NCBI GenBank assembly: GCA_015061185.1 | Contig: SUWZ01000031.1 | Coordinates: 1 to 42,112 of the forward strand | Reading direction: 5' to 3' | Length of the DNA stretch: 42,112 bases | Origin: Bacteroidales bacterium | GTDB lineage: Bacteria > Bacteroidota > Bacteroidia > Bacteroidales > Paludibacteraceae | Shown: piece after piece, positions 15,349-24,054 of the stretch | Layout: every line of letters starts with the position of its first letter | Numbering within the stretch: position 1 is the first letter of the stretch | Translations under genes and position numbers: made by a program | Notes under the pieces: generated by a model | Databases searched by the model: none | What the model was told of the DNA's origin: nothing | The model's input: the letters and a program-made list of their open reading frames with translations, nothing else

Positions 15349-16623
15349 CTATTGATTTAATATTGTTTTAAGCTTATAAACAGCCTGTAATAATTCAATT
15401 TCATGCGTTGATTTATTCAACATTGCCTCAGTCTCTTTCGAAATAGTCTTCAACAAATCGGTGGCATCAATGACACCATTGGCCAATTTAGACTCCTCTG
15501 CCAAACGAACCGAACGACGTAATTCAACAATACGATTATCATCCTCCAAAGCCTTTTGTAAACGCATCACTTCACCATCTTGCTGTACAATCTGCAAGTG
15601 AGAATTAAAAAGGAAAACCTCCTCTTGAAGTGCAATTTTCTGTTTTGCAATTTCCAACGTCTCAAAGTTGTTTTGTTTCAGGTAAAACGCTCCGATATTC
15701 CAATTCATTCGCACGCCGACAATAGCATTAAAGGTCCAATCATTAGAGATCATACTCTTAAACATATCCAATCCGGGATAACCATAATAACCTTGGGCAA
15801 AGGCATAGAAACAAGGGACAACAGATGAGTTGAGAGCCTTTTGCTGAGCCTCCAGCCTCCGCTTTTGAGCTGCAAACATCGACAATTCCGGACGCTCCAC
15901 ATTACGAGCAGCAATCTCAGGCATCTGAGGACGCTCCAAGGTATCAGCAAGCAACAACTTGCCGATAAACAACTCCAACATCGTGCGATAGTTCATTCGC
16001 ATCGCAGTCACTTGCCCCAAAGTCTGCTTGGCACACAACAACTCAGCCTCAACAAGATCAACATCAGCTTGCCTTACCACCCCATTCTTGTAATAGGTGC
16101 GCATTCTGTTTAGGTTGCTCTCCAACACCTCAATCAACGTATTTGTTTGCGAAAGACGCTCATCAAGAAGAAGAATACTGAAAAAAAGATTATCCACTCG
16201 AGACTGCAAATCATAGAGAGCAACATCAGCTTGACTCCTCTGTTCAGTTGCATCAGCCTCAGCCACAGCACGATTAGCCTTTGACTTTCCTCCATCCCAA
16301 ATATTTTGGGTCACATCAACAGCCAACTTATACTGATCATTTCTAATGCCAGACATATCCATACCGTTTGCCGTCAAGATGGATTTAAACGCCTCCAGAT
16401 AAGTGGGTGTGGCACTTTGGTAGGTAGCCTGTCCGGACAGAACCACTTGCGGCAACCACGAACGTGTCGCATTGGACAAAGTATATTGCTCAGAAGCATC
16501 GATTAGGTTATACTTTTTAATCTCCGGATAGTGGTCACGCGCCAATTGCCTGCACTCTTCAAGCGACTGCGCCTGAATCACGATACAGAAAACGACAAAA
16601 AATAGGGTTAAAAAAGTTCTCAT
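15349..16623 (-). CDS. TolC-family outer membrane efflux protein
   Basis: A 424-residue protein with a signal peptide (MRTFLTLFFVVFCIVIQAQ). Two outer-membrane-efflux repeats follow. Repeat 1 has LEECRQLARDHYPEIKKY and NATRSWLPQVVLSGQATYQ. Repeat 2 has AQKRRLEAQQKALNSSVVPCFYAFAQGYYGYPG and a C-terminal LRRSVRLAEESKLANGVIDATDLL, each with the long coiled-coil helices of the TolC trimer. It lies 5 bp from the TetR gene and 4 bp from the HlyD gene, giving a complete tripartite exporter in one operon. Confidence 0.9.
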   Translation of the reverse strand: MRTFLTLFFVVFCIVIQAQSLEECRQLARDHYPEIKKYNLIDASEQYTLSNATRSWLPQVVLSGQATYQSATPTYLEAFKSILTANGMDMSGIRNDQYKLAVDVTQNIWDGGKSKANRAVAEADATEQRSQADVALYDLQSRVDNLFFSILLLDERLSQTNTLIEVLESNLNRMRTYYKNGVVRQADVDLVEAELLCAKQTLGQVTAMRMNYRTMLELFIGKLLLADTLERPQMPEIAARNVERPELSMFAAQKRRLEAQQKALNSSVVPCFYAFAQGYYGYPGLDMFKSMISNDWTFNAIVGVRMNWNIGAFYLKQNNFETLEIAKQKIALQEEVFLFNSHLQIVQQDGEVMRLQKALEDDNRIVELRRSVRLAEESKLANGVIDATDLLKTISKETEAMLNKSTHEIELLQAVYKLKTILNQ

Positions 16624-16628
16624 ATCAC

Positions 16629-17255
16629 TTATCTTTTCAAAATTCTACTCATAATAACTTCAATATTCTCTGCCTTGCGAGCCGCCAAGAATCTCTCTCT
16701 ATCAGCCATCAAATCCCCCATCGCAGTTTCCAATAACGGATAGGCAATAAAGGTAAAAACATTGAGAGACATAACATTGATGAACAACATTTTACCATCG
16801 ACAGGAAGAATCTCACCTTTCTCTACCGACTTAGTAATTTCAGTTTGCAAATTATCAAAAACAACTCCGGCATATTGACTTATACGTTTCTGCAACAATT
16901 CATACCGCTCCGGTCTCGACAAAATCTCATTGATTAGAAATCTTGGCAATGACGGATTTTCTACCAAAAAATCAAAATGAGCAGAAATAATCATCGTAAG
17001 ACGATTTAAAAATGGCAGATTAGGATCACCCCAAGCAGGGAAGAGCACCTTAGACATAACACTGACCTTTTCATCCAAAATCCGCTCAAAAAGTTGCTCT
17101 TTTGTACGAAAATAGTAATGCAACATTGCATGCGTCACCCCTGCCGCTTTCGCGATAGAAGTGGTGCGCGCACCGTCAAAACCTTTGGTCAAAAATTCTT
17201 GCTCAGCCGCCACCAATATCTTCTGCTCATTACTCTGTTTCTCTAACTCGCTCAT
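16629..17255 (-). CDS. TetR-family repressor (CecR-like)
   Basis: A 208-residue protein starting at the ATG at 17255 (MSELEKQSNEQ); the frame is open three codons further only with a TTG start. The N-terminal TetR HTH is clear: KILVAAEQEFLTKGFDGARTTSIAKAAGVTHAMLHYYFRTKEQLFERIL. The C-terminal part is an all-helical ligand-binding domain. It is the first gene of the exporter operon, and two palindromes lie on and just after its promoter, so autorepression relieved by an exported compound is likely. Confidence 0.9.
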   Translation of the reverse strand: MSELEKQSNEQKILVAAEQEFLTKGFDGARTTSIAKAAGVTHAMLHYYFRTKEQLFERILDEKVSVMSKVLFPAWGDPNLPFLNRLTMIISAHFDFLVENPSLPRFLINEILSRPERYELLQKRISQYAGVVFDNLQTEITKSVEKGEILPVDGKMLFINVMSLNVFTFIAYPLLETAMGDLMADRERFLAARKAENIEVIMSRILKR

Positions 17256-17270
17256 ACTCTTCAATATTTT

Positions 17271-17331
17271 GTTTAACAGTCTTGTTAAACAATTTTGTTA
17301 CAAATGTAACAATAAAAATTAATTATCCAAA
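17271..17331 (-). promoter_or_regulatory. Promoter with two palindromic TetR operators
   Basis: The minus strand shows TTTG (17331-17328), 19 bases and TACATTTG (17308-17301), a perfect Bacteroidetes promoter. A perfect 18-bp palindrome, TTGTTACATTTGTAACAA (17312-17295), covers the -7 element. A second, GTTTAAC-N6-GTTAAAC (17290-17271), covers the predicted transcription start near 17294 and the leader. Both are of TetR-operator size and placement. Confidence 0.8.
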
Positions 17332-17348
17332 TTTTCGCACCCCAATTC

Positions 17349-17385
17349 AAAAAATAAAACGAGACTAATTTCTCAATCAGTCTCG
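17349..17385 (-). terminator. Intrinsic terminator of the pectin operon
   Basis: On the minus strand CGAGACT (17385-17379) pairs with AGTCTCG (17366-17360), with further pairing of the inner bases around one mismatch, followed by a T-rich run (17359-17349). It lies 83 bp after the esterase stop codon and just upstream of the TetR promoter, insulating the two operons. Confidence 0.8.
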
Positions 17386-17467
17386 CTCTGTAAGCTATTA
17401 TAGGCAACATCTATAAAATAACATTTATAAAATGACCTTATTGCATATAGCAAAAATAGGATAGAAA

Positions 17468-20400
17468 TTATTTGAAGATTGTTATTCTTTTAAAGATAAT
17501 ATTGTTCTTCTCAACAAACATTAGCAAGTAAGTTCCTCCACACATATTATTAAATTGTTCTCTACCGAAGAGATTAACCCCGGGGGTCAACTCAACCTTA
17601 GCACTATGAATAAGTGTTCCGGAGAGGTCAAACAACAGCATATCTCCCTCTATCACTCTATCAGAAAGATTTTGCACAAACAAAAGTTCCTCTACAGGAT
17701 TAGGATAACAAGCGATATCAGAAGGAGAGGAAACTGAGAGACCAAGAGCCGTAGGAGCTCCGGAAACAATAGGTAAATCCAGCAAATAGTAACAAGCATT
17801 TTTAATGATAGCAGTTCCCGCATCGGTGATATTAGCATAAGAACTACTGTTCAAACCAATCTGAATCATTGTAGCTTTCAATGTAGAACCGGCAATCGAT
17901 GTTCCGGCAGGGACTTCAAAGATATTGCACTGCTCTTCCCCTGCGATGGTTGCCAGCTCAACAATATCCCCACCTGTCACAGAGGTAAAATTAGCAGGAT
18001 TCATGTAAGTCAACGCTTTGTTATTCACTTCAGAAACCATTTGAAGTTGAGAAGCAGCATCCAATTCCACACCGTAGAAAATCGAATGATTTTTACCTTG
18101 TTCTGTCACCTCGATAGTGGTAGCTTCATAATTATCACCGAATCCATTTTTAGCCCAACCCCACGAGCCGTTTGCCTCTTTATAAGCATGCACCTTCATT
18201 GTGAGCGTAGGTTTCTCTATAGACTTCAAGGCGGCTATTCTTGTAGCTGTTGAAGCAGCCACTTCGCTGATAACAATCAAATCAAAATCAGCTAAATCCA
18301 CATTCGTTTTAGTTGCATCCACTTCATAAACGAAGAGAGGATCACATGCCTTCAACATCGGCAGAATTTTTATATCATTTGCGTAGTTTGCACCATTCGG
18401 GTCTGTTATATAGGCTACTCTCTTTTTGCCTTCAGGGAAGTCGATTTTTACAATTGTATCCACAGCATCACCTCCATCGAAAATGGCGGTCAACACAGTA
18501 TTTCCATCCCCCATTGTAAAACGGTGAAGGTTTTTCGTACTGACACTCTTTCCATCCTGATTCCAATTGAGGAATTTAGAACCGGAAGCAGGCAAAACTT
18601 TCACCGTAATCGGCGTACCTTCCGGGAAAGAATTAGAGAGTGTAATATCACCCGAATTAGCTTTATTCGCCTTTATTGTAAGAGAGTACAGAGGTTTCAA
18701 ATAATTAACAAGCGACTCAATAAAAGGGTCGTCAGACTTCCGTAGCTCATCAGTAATCAACTTACATAGGGTCAAAGCCCCCATCTCTTGGAAATGCGTT
18801 CCATCAGAACTTCCATTAGGATAGTTTGGATACTCGCCTGCAGGATATGAATGATAGAAAAATCGAGAGCAATAGGAAGAAGAAGTGGTTTTGAATAAAT
18901 TATGAGATTGCATATTTAAATCGACAAATGGACAATTCATCTCTTTCGCCACCTCTGCCATTGCACCGCGATAGTTGTTTCCATTCTCTGTAAAGACATT
19001 TCTCATGCCTGCATTGTTCCATGCATTCATCACCATTGGAGAGACAAGTACAGGAATAGCCCCTTTGCCACGCGCATCGTTGACAAACATTTGCATATTC
19101 TTCTTATAGTCAGCCACGCTGGTATAACGTTCCGGCTTAGTATCTCTGTCGTTATGTCCAAATTGGATAAAGACAAAATCGCCGGGTTGCAATGCATCCA
19201 AAACTGTTTTCCAACGACCTTGTTCGATGAAACTACGAGAACTTCTACCACCAATTGCGTGATTGTTGATTTGAATATCAGAGTTGAAGAAATATTTAAG
19301 CACTTGTCCCCAACCTGTCATTGGGTATTGGTTATCTTTATAGTTACAAACCGTAGAATCACCGATAAGATAGATTTTGCGAATTACCCCATCTTTCCCG
19401 ATAGCCACCGAGATGCTCAACTTTTTGGTTGAACCATCATTCAAAACCATCTCAACAGTGTATGTGCCATTTTGATTGATGGTAAGCGTAGATTTAGTTT
19501 CGGAAGAAATAAGCTTGTTATTAAAGTACCATTTATATGATTTTGCTTCTGAAGCCACCAAAGATTTAGTAGAATTATCGATAGTCAATGTAGGTTCGAT
19601 AGTTTCCACAATGTTTGACTCATAAACAGCCTTGTAGGTAACATCCGCAGAACCCATCTTCAACACATGCAAAGATTTGGTAGAAAGAGATTTTCCGGCA
19701 GCATCTTCCCAACGAAGAAATTTTGCTCCGTTTTGTGGAATCGTCTTTAAGGTCACATTGATTCCTGCAGGAAATTCTGCTGTACGAGAAATAGTTTTTG
19801 CTTTAGAAGGATCGTTAATCTTGAAAGTCACTTTGTAGCGAGGCAACGTACAAGCAGCCAATTTTTTCAAATCAGCGTCATTACTATTCTCAATAGACTC
19901 AACAACAAACCTTGCATTTTCTGTAGCCCCTGTTTCTTGATAATGAACCTGATCGGAAGCACCATTTTTGTAATTCGCATACTCACCTGCTTGCAAGTGC
20001 ATAGTAAGATAACGTTGGGCATACAATTCACCTTGAGCAACAAAAAGGTCGTAACAGAATTTATCCAAATCTACCAACGGCGTTGACAACTCTTTTGCCA
20101 CATCTCTCATCAATTGAGGGTGTTCATGATAAGAGTCGTAGGGTTTACCATTCGTCCATGCACATCGTCTGACAGTTGTAACCAAAACCGGGATAGCACC
20201 TTTGGCACGAACATCAGCAACAAACTTCTTGATGTACCCCTCAAAGACACCTTTAGGAGCATACCGATTGGCATCAGAACTATTTCGGTCATTGATACCA
20301 AACTGAATAAAAACATAATCGCCTTTTTTCAATTGGTTTTTAACGTCAGCCCAATGTTTCTCGTAAAAACTCTTGGAACTTGTTCCTCCAATGGCCTTGT

Positions 20401-20587
20401 TATAGACAACAGCCTTGGATTTATCGAAAAAGAATGATAACATCTGTCCCCATCCTTTTCGGGGTGCATATCCATCATTATAATCTTGAACCGTTGAGTC
20501 TCCGATGGTAAAAACTCTCAATTGTTGAGCATACGAAGAACTCATCAGCAGCATAAATGCTACCAACAACGAAACTATTTTTTTCAT
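17468..20587 (-). CDS. Secreted double SGNH rhamnogalacturonan acetylesterase
   Basis: A 1039-residue protein. The ATG at 20587 starts a signal peptide (MKKIVSLLVAFMLLMSSSYAQ); the frame is open further but the upstream stretch is hydrophilic. Two SGNH/GDSL esterase domains of the rhamnogalacturonan acetylesterase (CE12-like) type follow. Domain 1 (about 22-235) has IGDSTVQDY, GGTSSKSF, FGINDR and SDQVHYQE. Domain 2 (about 400-620) has IGDSTVCNY, GGRSSRSF, FGHNDR and DGTHFQE, so both have the Ser, Gly, Asn and Asp-x-x-His set. Small InlB-repeat-like and Ig-like segments connect them. A module at about 720-950 is shared with the lyase next door. A T9SS type A sorting domain (YPNPVEELLFVQN) ends the protein. 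It should remove acetyl groups from rhamnogalacturonan I at the cell surface. Confidence 0.88.
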   Translation of the reverse strand: MKKIVSLLVAFMLLMSSSYAQQLRVFTIGDSTVQDYNDGYAPRKGWGQMLSFFFDKSKAVVYNKAIGGTSSKSFYEKHWADVKNQLKKGDYVFIQFGINDRNSSDANRYAPKGVFEGYIKKFVADVRAKGAIPVLVTTVRRCAWTNGKPYDSYHEHPQLMRDVAKELSTPLVDLDKFCYDLFVAQGELYAQRYLTMHLQAGEYANYKNGASDQVHYQETGATENARFVVESIENSNDADLKKLAACTLPRYKVTFKINDPSKAKTISRTAEFPAGINVTLKTIPQNGAKFLRWEDAAGKSLSTKSLHVLKMGSADVTYKAVYESNIVETIEPTLTIDNSTKSLVASEAKSYKWYFNNKLISSETKSTLTINQNGTYTVEMVLNDGSTKKLSISVAIGKDGVIRKIYLIGDSTVCNYKDNQYPMTGWGQVLKYFFNSDIQINNHAIGGRSSRSFIEQGRWKTVLDALQPGDFVFIQFGHNDRDTKPERYTSVADYKKNMQMFVNDARGKGAIPVLVSPMVMNAWNNAGMRNVFTENGNNYRGAMAEVAKEMNCPFVDLNMQSHNLFKTTSSSYCSRFFYHSYPAGEYPNYPNGSSDGTHFQEMGALTLCKLITDELRKSDDPFIESLVNYLKPLYSLTIKANKANSGDITLSNSFPEGTPITVKVLPASGSKFLNWNQDGKSVSTKNLHRFTMGDGNTVLTAIFDGGDAVDTIVKIDFPEGKKRVAYITDPNGANYANDIKILPMLKACDPLFVYEVDATKTNVDLADFDLIVISEVAASTATRIAALKSIEKPTLTMKVHAYKEANGSWGWAKNGFGDNYEATTIEVTEQGKNHSIFYGVELDAASQLQMVSEVNNKALTYMNPANFTSVTGGDIVELATIAGEEQCNIFEVPAGTSIAGSTLKATMIQIGLNSSSYANITDAGTAIIKNACYYLLDLPIVSGAPTALGLSVSSPSDIACYPNPVEELLFVQNLSDRVIEGDMLLFDLSGTLIHSAKVELTPGVNLFGREQFNNMCGGTYLLMFVEKNNIIFKRITIFK

Positions 20588-20613
20588 GTGAATATTTATT
20601 ATGTGATTTATAA

Positions 20614-20647
20614 TTGAGAGGTCATGTCTTATTGCACAACCTCTCAA
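20614..20647 (-). promoter_or_regulatory. Intercistronic hairpin between lyase and esterase genes
   Basis: TTGAGAGGT (20639-20647 on the complement) and ACCTCTCAA (20614-20622 on the complement) form a perfect 9-bp stem with a 16-base loop in the 71-bp gap. No T-run follows on either strand, so a simple terminator is unlikely; mRNA stabilisation or processing that sets the ratio of the two enzymes is an inference. Confidence 0.5.
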
Positions 20648-20658
20648 ATCAGATAGAA

Positions 20659-23600
20659 TTATCTAACAATCATAAATTTATTTAATAAGTCAGAGCCATT
20701 TTCACCCACAACCTTAACAATGTATGAACCTGCAGAAATATTCAACTCAGATCGGGTCAAACTATTTACGCCCTCATTCAAAGAGATGTTGAACGAAGCA
20801 ACCATAACACCATCTATAGAAAAGATTTGTAGAACGACAACCTTTTCATCGCCAATATTATTGATATACAACAAATCTTCAACCGGATTTGGATAGATGT
20901 TCAATGTAGCAGACTCTGCACTCGTCAACAGAATATCTGTTCCTTCTCCACCTTGCTCAGGTTTCAATTCTCCCAACAAATACAAACAAGCATTTTCCAC
21001 CACCGAAAGACCATCTTTTGTAATATTCGCATAAGAACTACTATTCAATCCAATTTGGATATAATTTTGCGGGATAGATGTACCTGCCACAACAGCTCCG
21101 GCCGCAATTTCCAAGATAGAAACCGCCTCTTCCCCTTTGATATTAGCAATTGGTTCAATAGTTCCGGTAGCCTCTGTAAATGATTCAGGGTTCATAAAGG
21201 TAAGAGCTTTTGTATTGACTTCCGACACCATATTAACTTCGTTACCATTTACAAAATTGACATCTTTAAACATAGGGTGAGAAAGATATTTTTCAGCCAC
21301 CACCAAATTGGTTTCAGTAGTATTATCACCATACCCATCAGCAGCCCAATTCCAGGCACCTGCTGCATTCTTATAGGCATGCACCTTCAATGTCAACACA
21401 GGTTTATCGATACCTTCCAATTCTGCCATGATTGGAGCGGTTGAAGGGGTAACCTCGCTAATAACTATCAAATCAAAGAGAGAGTAATCGAACTTAGATG
21501 ATTGAGCATCAAATTCTCTAACATACCAACCCTCCAAACCTTTCAGGTGAGATAGAATTTTATCACTCTTATAGTTGTCATTGGTTGCGTCTGTCACGTA
21601 GGCAACATTTCTAAGGCCACCTTCAATCAAAGCAATCTCAACGTCCAAAGAAACCACATTGTCGCCACCTTTGGTTTTCACTGTAATTGTAGCATTTTCG
21701 GTAGGCTGACCGGACAAGATCAAGTTGTTACCCTCTGATTTTGCAGAAATACCTTCGGGCAATTCAGTTGTTTCAATACCTGTAGCAGTACCTCCAAAGG
21801 TGAAAGTAATAGGAGCGATTGATTCGCCCGGCAAAAGTTCTTGCACAAGTTTTCCTGAATAAGACATGGTTGCAACAGTTGGAACCACCTCTTTCCCGGC
21901 AGTATAGATATCAGGTTGTTTCAAATTTTCCACGCCATCACCTATGTAAATTCCCAAATGAGGAGGTTGGTTATAGGCAGTATTTTGCCAAGCTACGGCA
22001 CAACGGTAAACGGCATCATGCATCAATGTGTACATACGATGTTTAGACTCAATGGTAGTGGTGTAGATGTACAAGTTGGCACCATCGTGAAGAATAACCT
22101 CTTCGCGCCAATCTCCGATGATGTCTGCTGACAAGTTGGGAGTGTTTTTAGAACCATTACAAGCACTACCGGTAAAGGTAATCAAACGAGTTGTACCATT
22201 TCCATTCCACTTATCACACTTATTACCATCCAACAATTCGTCTTGTAGGTCGCCGTCCCAATATACACGGAAATTCACACTTGGTTTCTTGGTAGAAATA
22301 CTCTTTCCGTTGCAATCAAAGACATTGCTTCCGTACGAACTCCACATCTCAAATCCCTTGTGACTTGCATCAATATCTGCCGCCATACCACGACCGTTGT
22401 CCGTATTTGTTTTTAGTCCGAAAATTACCTTTCCTGTTTTTAGATTTCTTAATTCATAACCATAAGCAGAACCCTTGTCTTCATGAACAAACCATCCCTC
22501 TAAGACTCCATTACCCGGAATCATATCAGAGACATGCATAGCATCTCCATGTCCATGTCCTGTTCTATACATCAATTTACCATTATCATCAATACATGCC
22601 GAGCCATAGATAATTTCATCCTTACCATCTCCATCCACATCGGCTACAGAGAGGTTGTGATTTCCCTCGCCGTATGCACCTTGCCCCCTTGTAGGAGAGT
22701 CGTGAAACCAACGTTCCACCAACTTGCCATCTTTAAAATCATAGGCTGCCAAAGTAGAACGAGTATAGTATCCGCGACACATCACCACACTTGGATGCTC
22801 TCCATCTAAATAAGCTGTACATGCGAGAAATCTATCCACACGGTTACCATAACCATCTCCCCAAGAATTTACATTACCACGTGCCGGTTTATAGGCTACA
22901 GTATGAATCTCTGCACCTGTAGCTCCTTCAAAAATTGTCAGATATTCCGGACCTGTCAAGATATAGCCGGAGCCATTTCTGTAATCTGCATTAGGATTAT
23001 CATTACCCATGATTACATTTTTCCCCTTTCCATCTTTCGTTCCGGGAGCTGTCTTACATACTAATTCACACTTACCATCTCCGTCATAATCAAACACTTG
23101 ATATTGAGTATAGTGAGCACCTGCTCTGATATTGACTCCCAAATCTATTCTCCACAAGAACTTTCCTTCCATAGAGTAGCAATCAATATATACCTTGTCA
23201 GTATTTCCATCTTGCGAATTATCTTTCGCATTGCTTGGATCCCACTTCAAAAACAACTCATACTGTCCATCTCCATCAACATCCCCAACGCTCATATCGT
23301 TGGCATTGTAATTGGTTCCCGGACGATTCAACTTGATAGTTCTCTGTTGCGACCCCCAAGGAGAAACTACTTTCGATTCGGAAATCTCTTTGCCACCGAC
23401 AACAGCCTTAACTACATACTTGGAATTGGTTCCCCCTTGTCCGTCCACATAATTTGTTTTAGTGGTGATGGGTGAGGCATTAACTTTGGTGCCATCTCTA
23501 TAGATATTGAATCCGATAGAGGGGTCGTCTGTTCCTAAGTAACGCCAACTGATAAATACCCCATTATTAACTTTTACGGCTACAACTCCGCGATCCAAAT

Positions 23601-23697
23601 ATTCCATTTGTCTGGATGCAGAAAAAAGTGTGCCAATACACATCCATGATGCGAATAATAAAAATAAAATGCGTTTTGAAAAATTTTGTGTTTTCAT
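20659..23697 (-). CDS. Secreted rhamnogalacturonan lyase, PL11 type
   Basis: A 1012-residue protein. A signal peptide (RILFLLFASWMCIGTLFSAS) is followed by the PL11 domain (about 28-620). The start is MEYLDRGVVAVKVNNGVFISWRYLG, with FNIYRDG, and calcium-binding DxDGDG-type blades (DVDGDGQYELFLKWDPSNAKDN, DYDGDGKCELVCKTAPG, DVDGDGKDEIIYGS) typical of the eight-bladed propeller of YesW/YesX. The end of the catalytic part is IIGDWREEVILHDGANLYIYTTT. An Ig-like segment (about 620-690), the shared module (about 692-910) and a T9SS type A tail (IYPNPVEDLLYIN, KFMIVR) follow. It should cleave rhamnogalacturonan I backbones by beta-elimination outside the cell. It is the first gene of the operon with the acetylesterase. 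Confidence 0.92.
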   Translation of the reverse strand: MKTQNFSKRILFLLFASWMCIGTLFSASRQMEYLDRGVVAVKVNNGVFISWRYLGTDDPSIGFNIYRDGTKVNASPITTKTNYVDGQGGTNSKYVVKAVVGGKEISESKVVSPWGSQQRTIKLNRPGTNYNANDMSVGDVDGDGQYELFLKWDPSNAKDNSQDGNTDKVYIDCYSMEGKFLWRIDLGVNIRAGAHYTQYQVFDYDGDGKCELVCKTAPGTKDGKGKNVIMGNDNPNADYRNGSGYILTGPEYLTIFEGATGAEIHTVAYKPARGNVNSWGDGYGNRVDRFLACTAYLDGEHPSVVMCRGYYTRSTLAAYDFKDGKLVERWFHDSPTRGQGAYGEGNHNLSVADVDGDGKDEIIYGSACIDDNGKLMYRTGHGHGDAMHVSDMIPGNGVLEGWFVHEDKGSAYGYELRNLKTGKVIFGLKTNTDNGRGMAADIDASHKGFEMWSSYGSNVFDCNGKSISTKKPSVNFRVYWDGDLQDELLDGNKCDKWNGNGTTRLITFTGSACNGSKNTPNLSADIIGDWREEVILHDGANLYIYTTTIESKHRMYTLMHDAVYRCAVAWQNTAYNQPPHLGIYIGDGVENLKQPDIYTAGKEVVPTVATMSYSGKLVQELLPGESIAPITFTFGGTATGIETTELPEGISAKSEGNNLILSGQPTENATITVKTKGGDNVVSLDVEIALIEGGLRNVAYVTDATNDNYKSDKILSHLKGLEGWYVREFDAQSSKFDYSLFDLIVISEVTPSTAPIMAELEGIDKPVLTLKVHAYKNAAGAWNWAADGYGDNTTETNLVVAEKYLSHPMFKDVNFVNGNEVNMVSEVNTKALTFMNPESFTEATGTIEPIANIKGEEAVSILEIAAGAVVAGTSIPQNYIQIGLNSSSYANITKDGLSVVENACLYLLGELKPEQGGEGTDILLTSAESATLNIYPNPVEDLLYINNIGDEKVVVLQIFSIDGVMVASFNISLNEGVNSLTRSELNISAGSYIVKVVGENGSDLLNKFMIVR

Positions 23698-23720
23698 GTT
23701 CTGTAAAATTGGTTCGGTAG

Positions 23721-23786
23721 CAAAAGTAGAGCGAACCTACTTCATAAATATTCAAAATTAATTCAGTTGCATGTAAAATTAATTCA
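23721..23786 (-). promoter_or_regulatory. Activator-type promoter of the pectin operon with direct repeats
   Basis: The minus strand has a perfect -7 box, TACTTTTG (23728-23721), but no TTG at 19-21 bases upstream. Immediately beyond that position two identical 12-bp direct repeats (AAAATTAATTCA on the plus strand, 23754-23765 and 23775-23786) are spaced 21 bp, two helical turns. The arrangement fits an activator binding in tandem next to RNA polymerase; AraC-type output domains of hybrid two-component regulators are a plausible class. The assignment is inference. Confidence 0.45.
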
Positions 23787-24054
23787 TGATTATAGATTTT
23801 TTTGATTATCCCAACGAATTTCCAACGATGAAATGGGATATTTTTTATCAATTCACGATTCAATTTTTCAAAAAATTCTGCATCAAAAATAGTAATATTC
23901 CGGATTATTACAGTCAAAAAACAGAGAAAATACAATCTAAAAAGATAAATCTACCGACATTTTTTTAGTAATCTATCTTCAAATTTGGTATTTACATATT
24001 TATTTTGCAAATTTGGTTGAAGTTATGATTTGTCTAACATTTTAATGAATTGCC
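23787..24054 (+). promoter_or_regulatory. Upstream region of the three-gene cassette
   Basis: No gene is visible in this AT-rich divergent spacer. Two copies of CAAATTTGGT lie at 23980-23989 and 24008-24017, 28 bp apart; each contains the palindrome CAAATTTG. No convincing -33/-7 pair is seen before the ATG at 24055; a loose TATGATTTG at about 24024-24032 is the nearest candidate. Confidence 0.35.
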
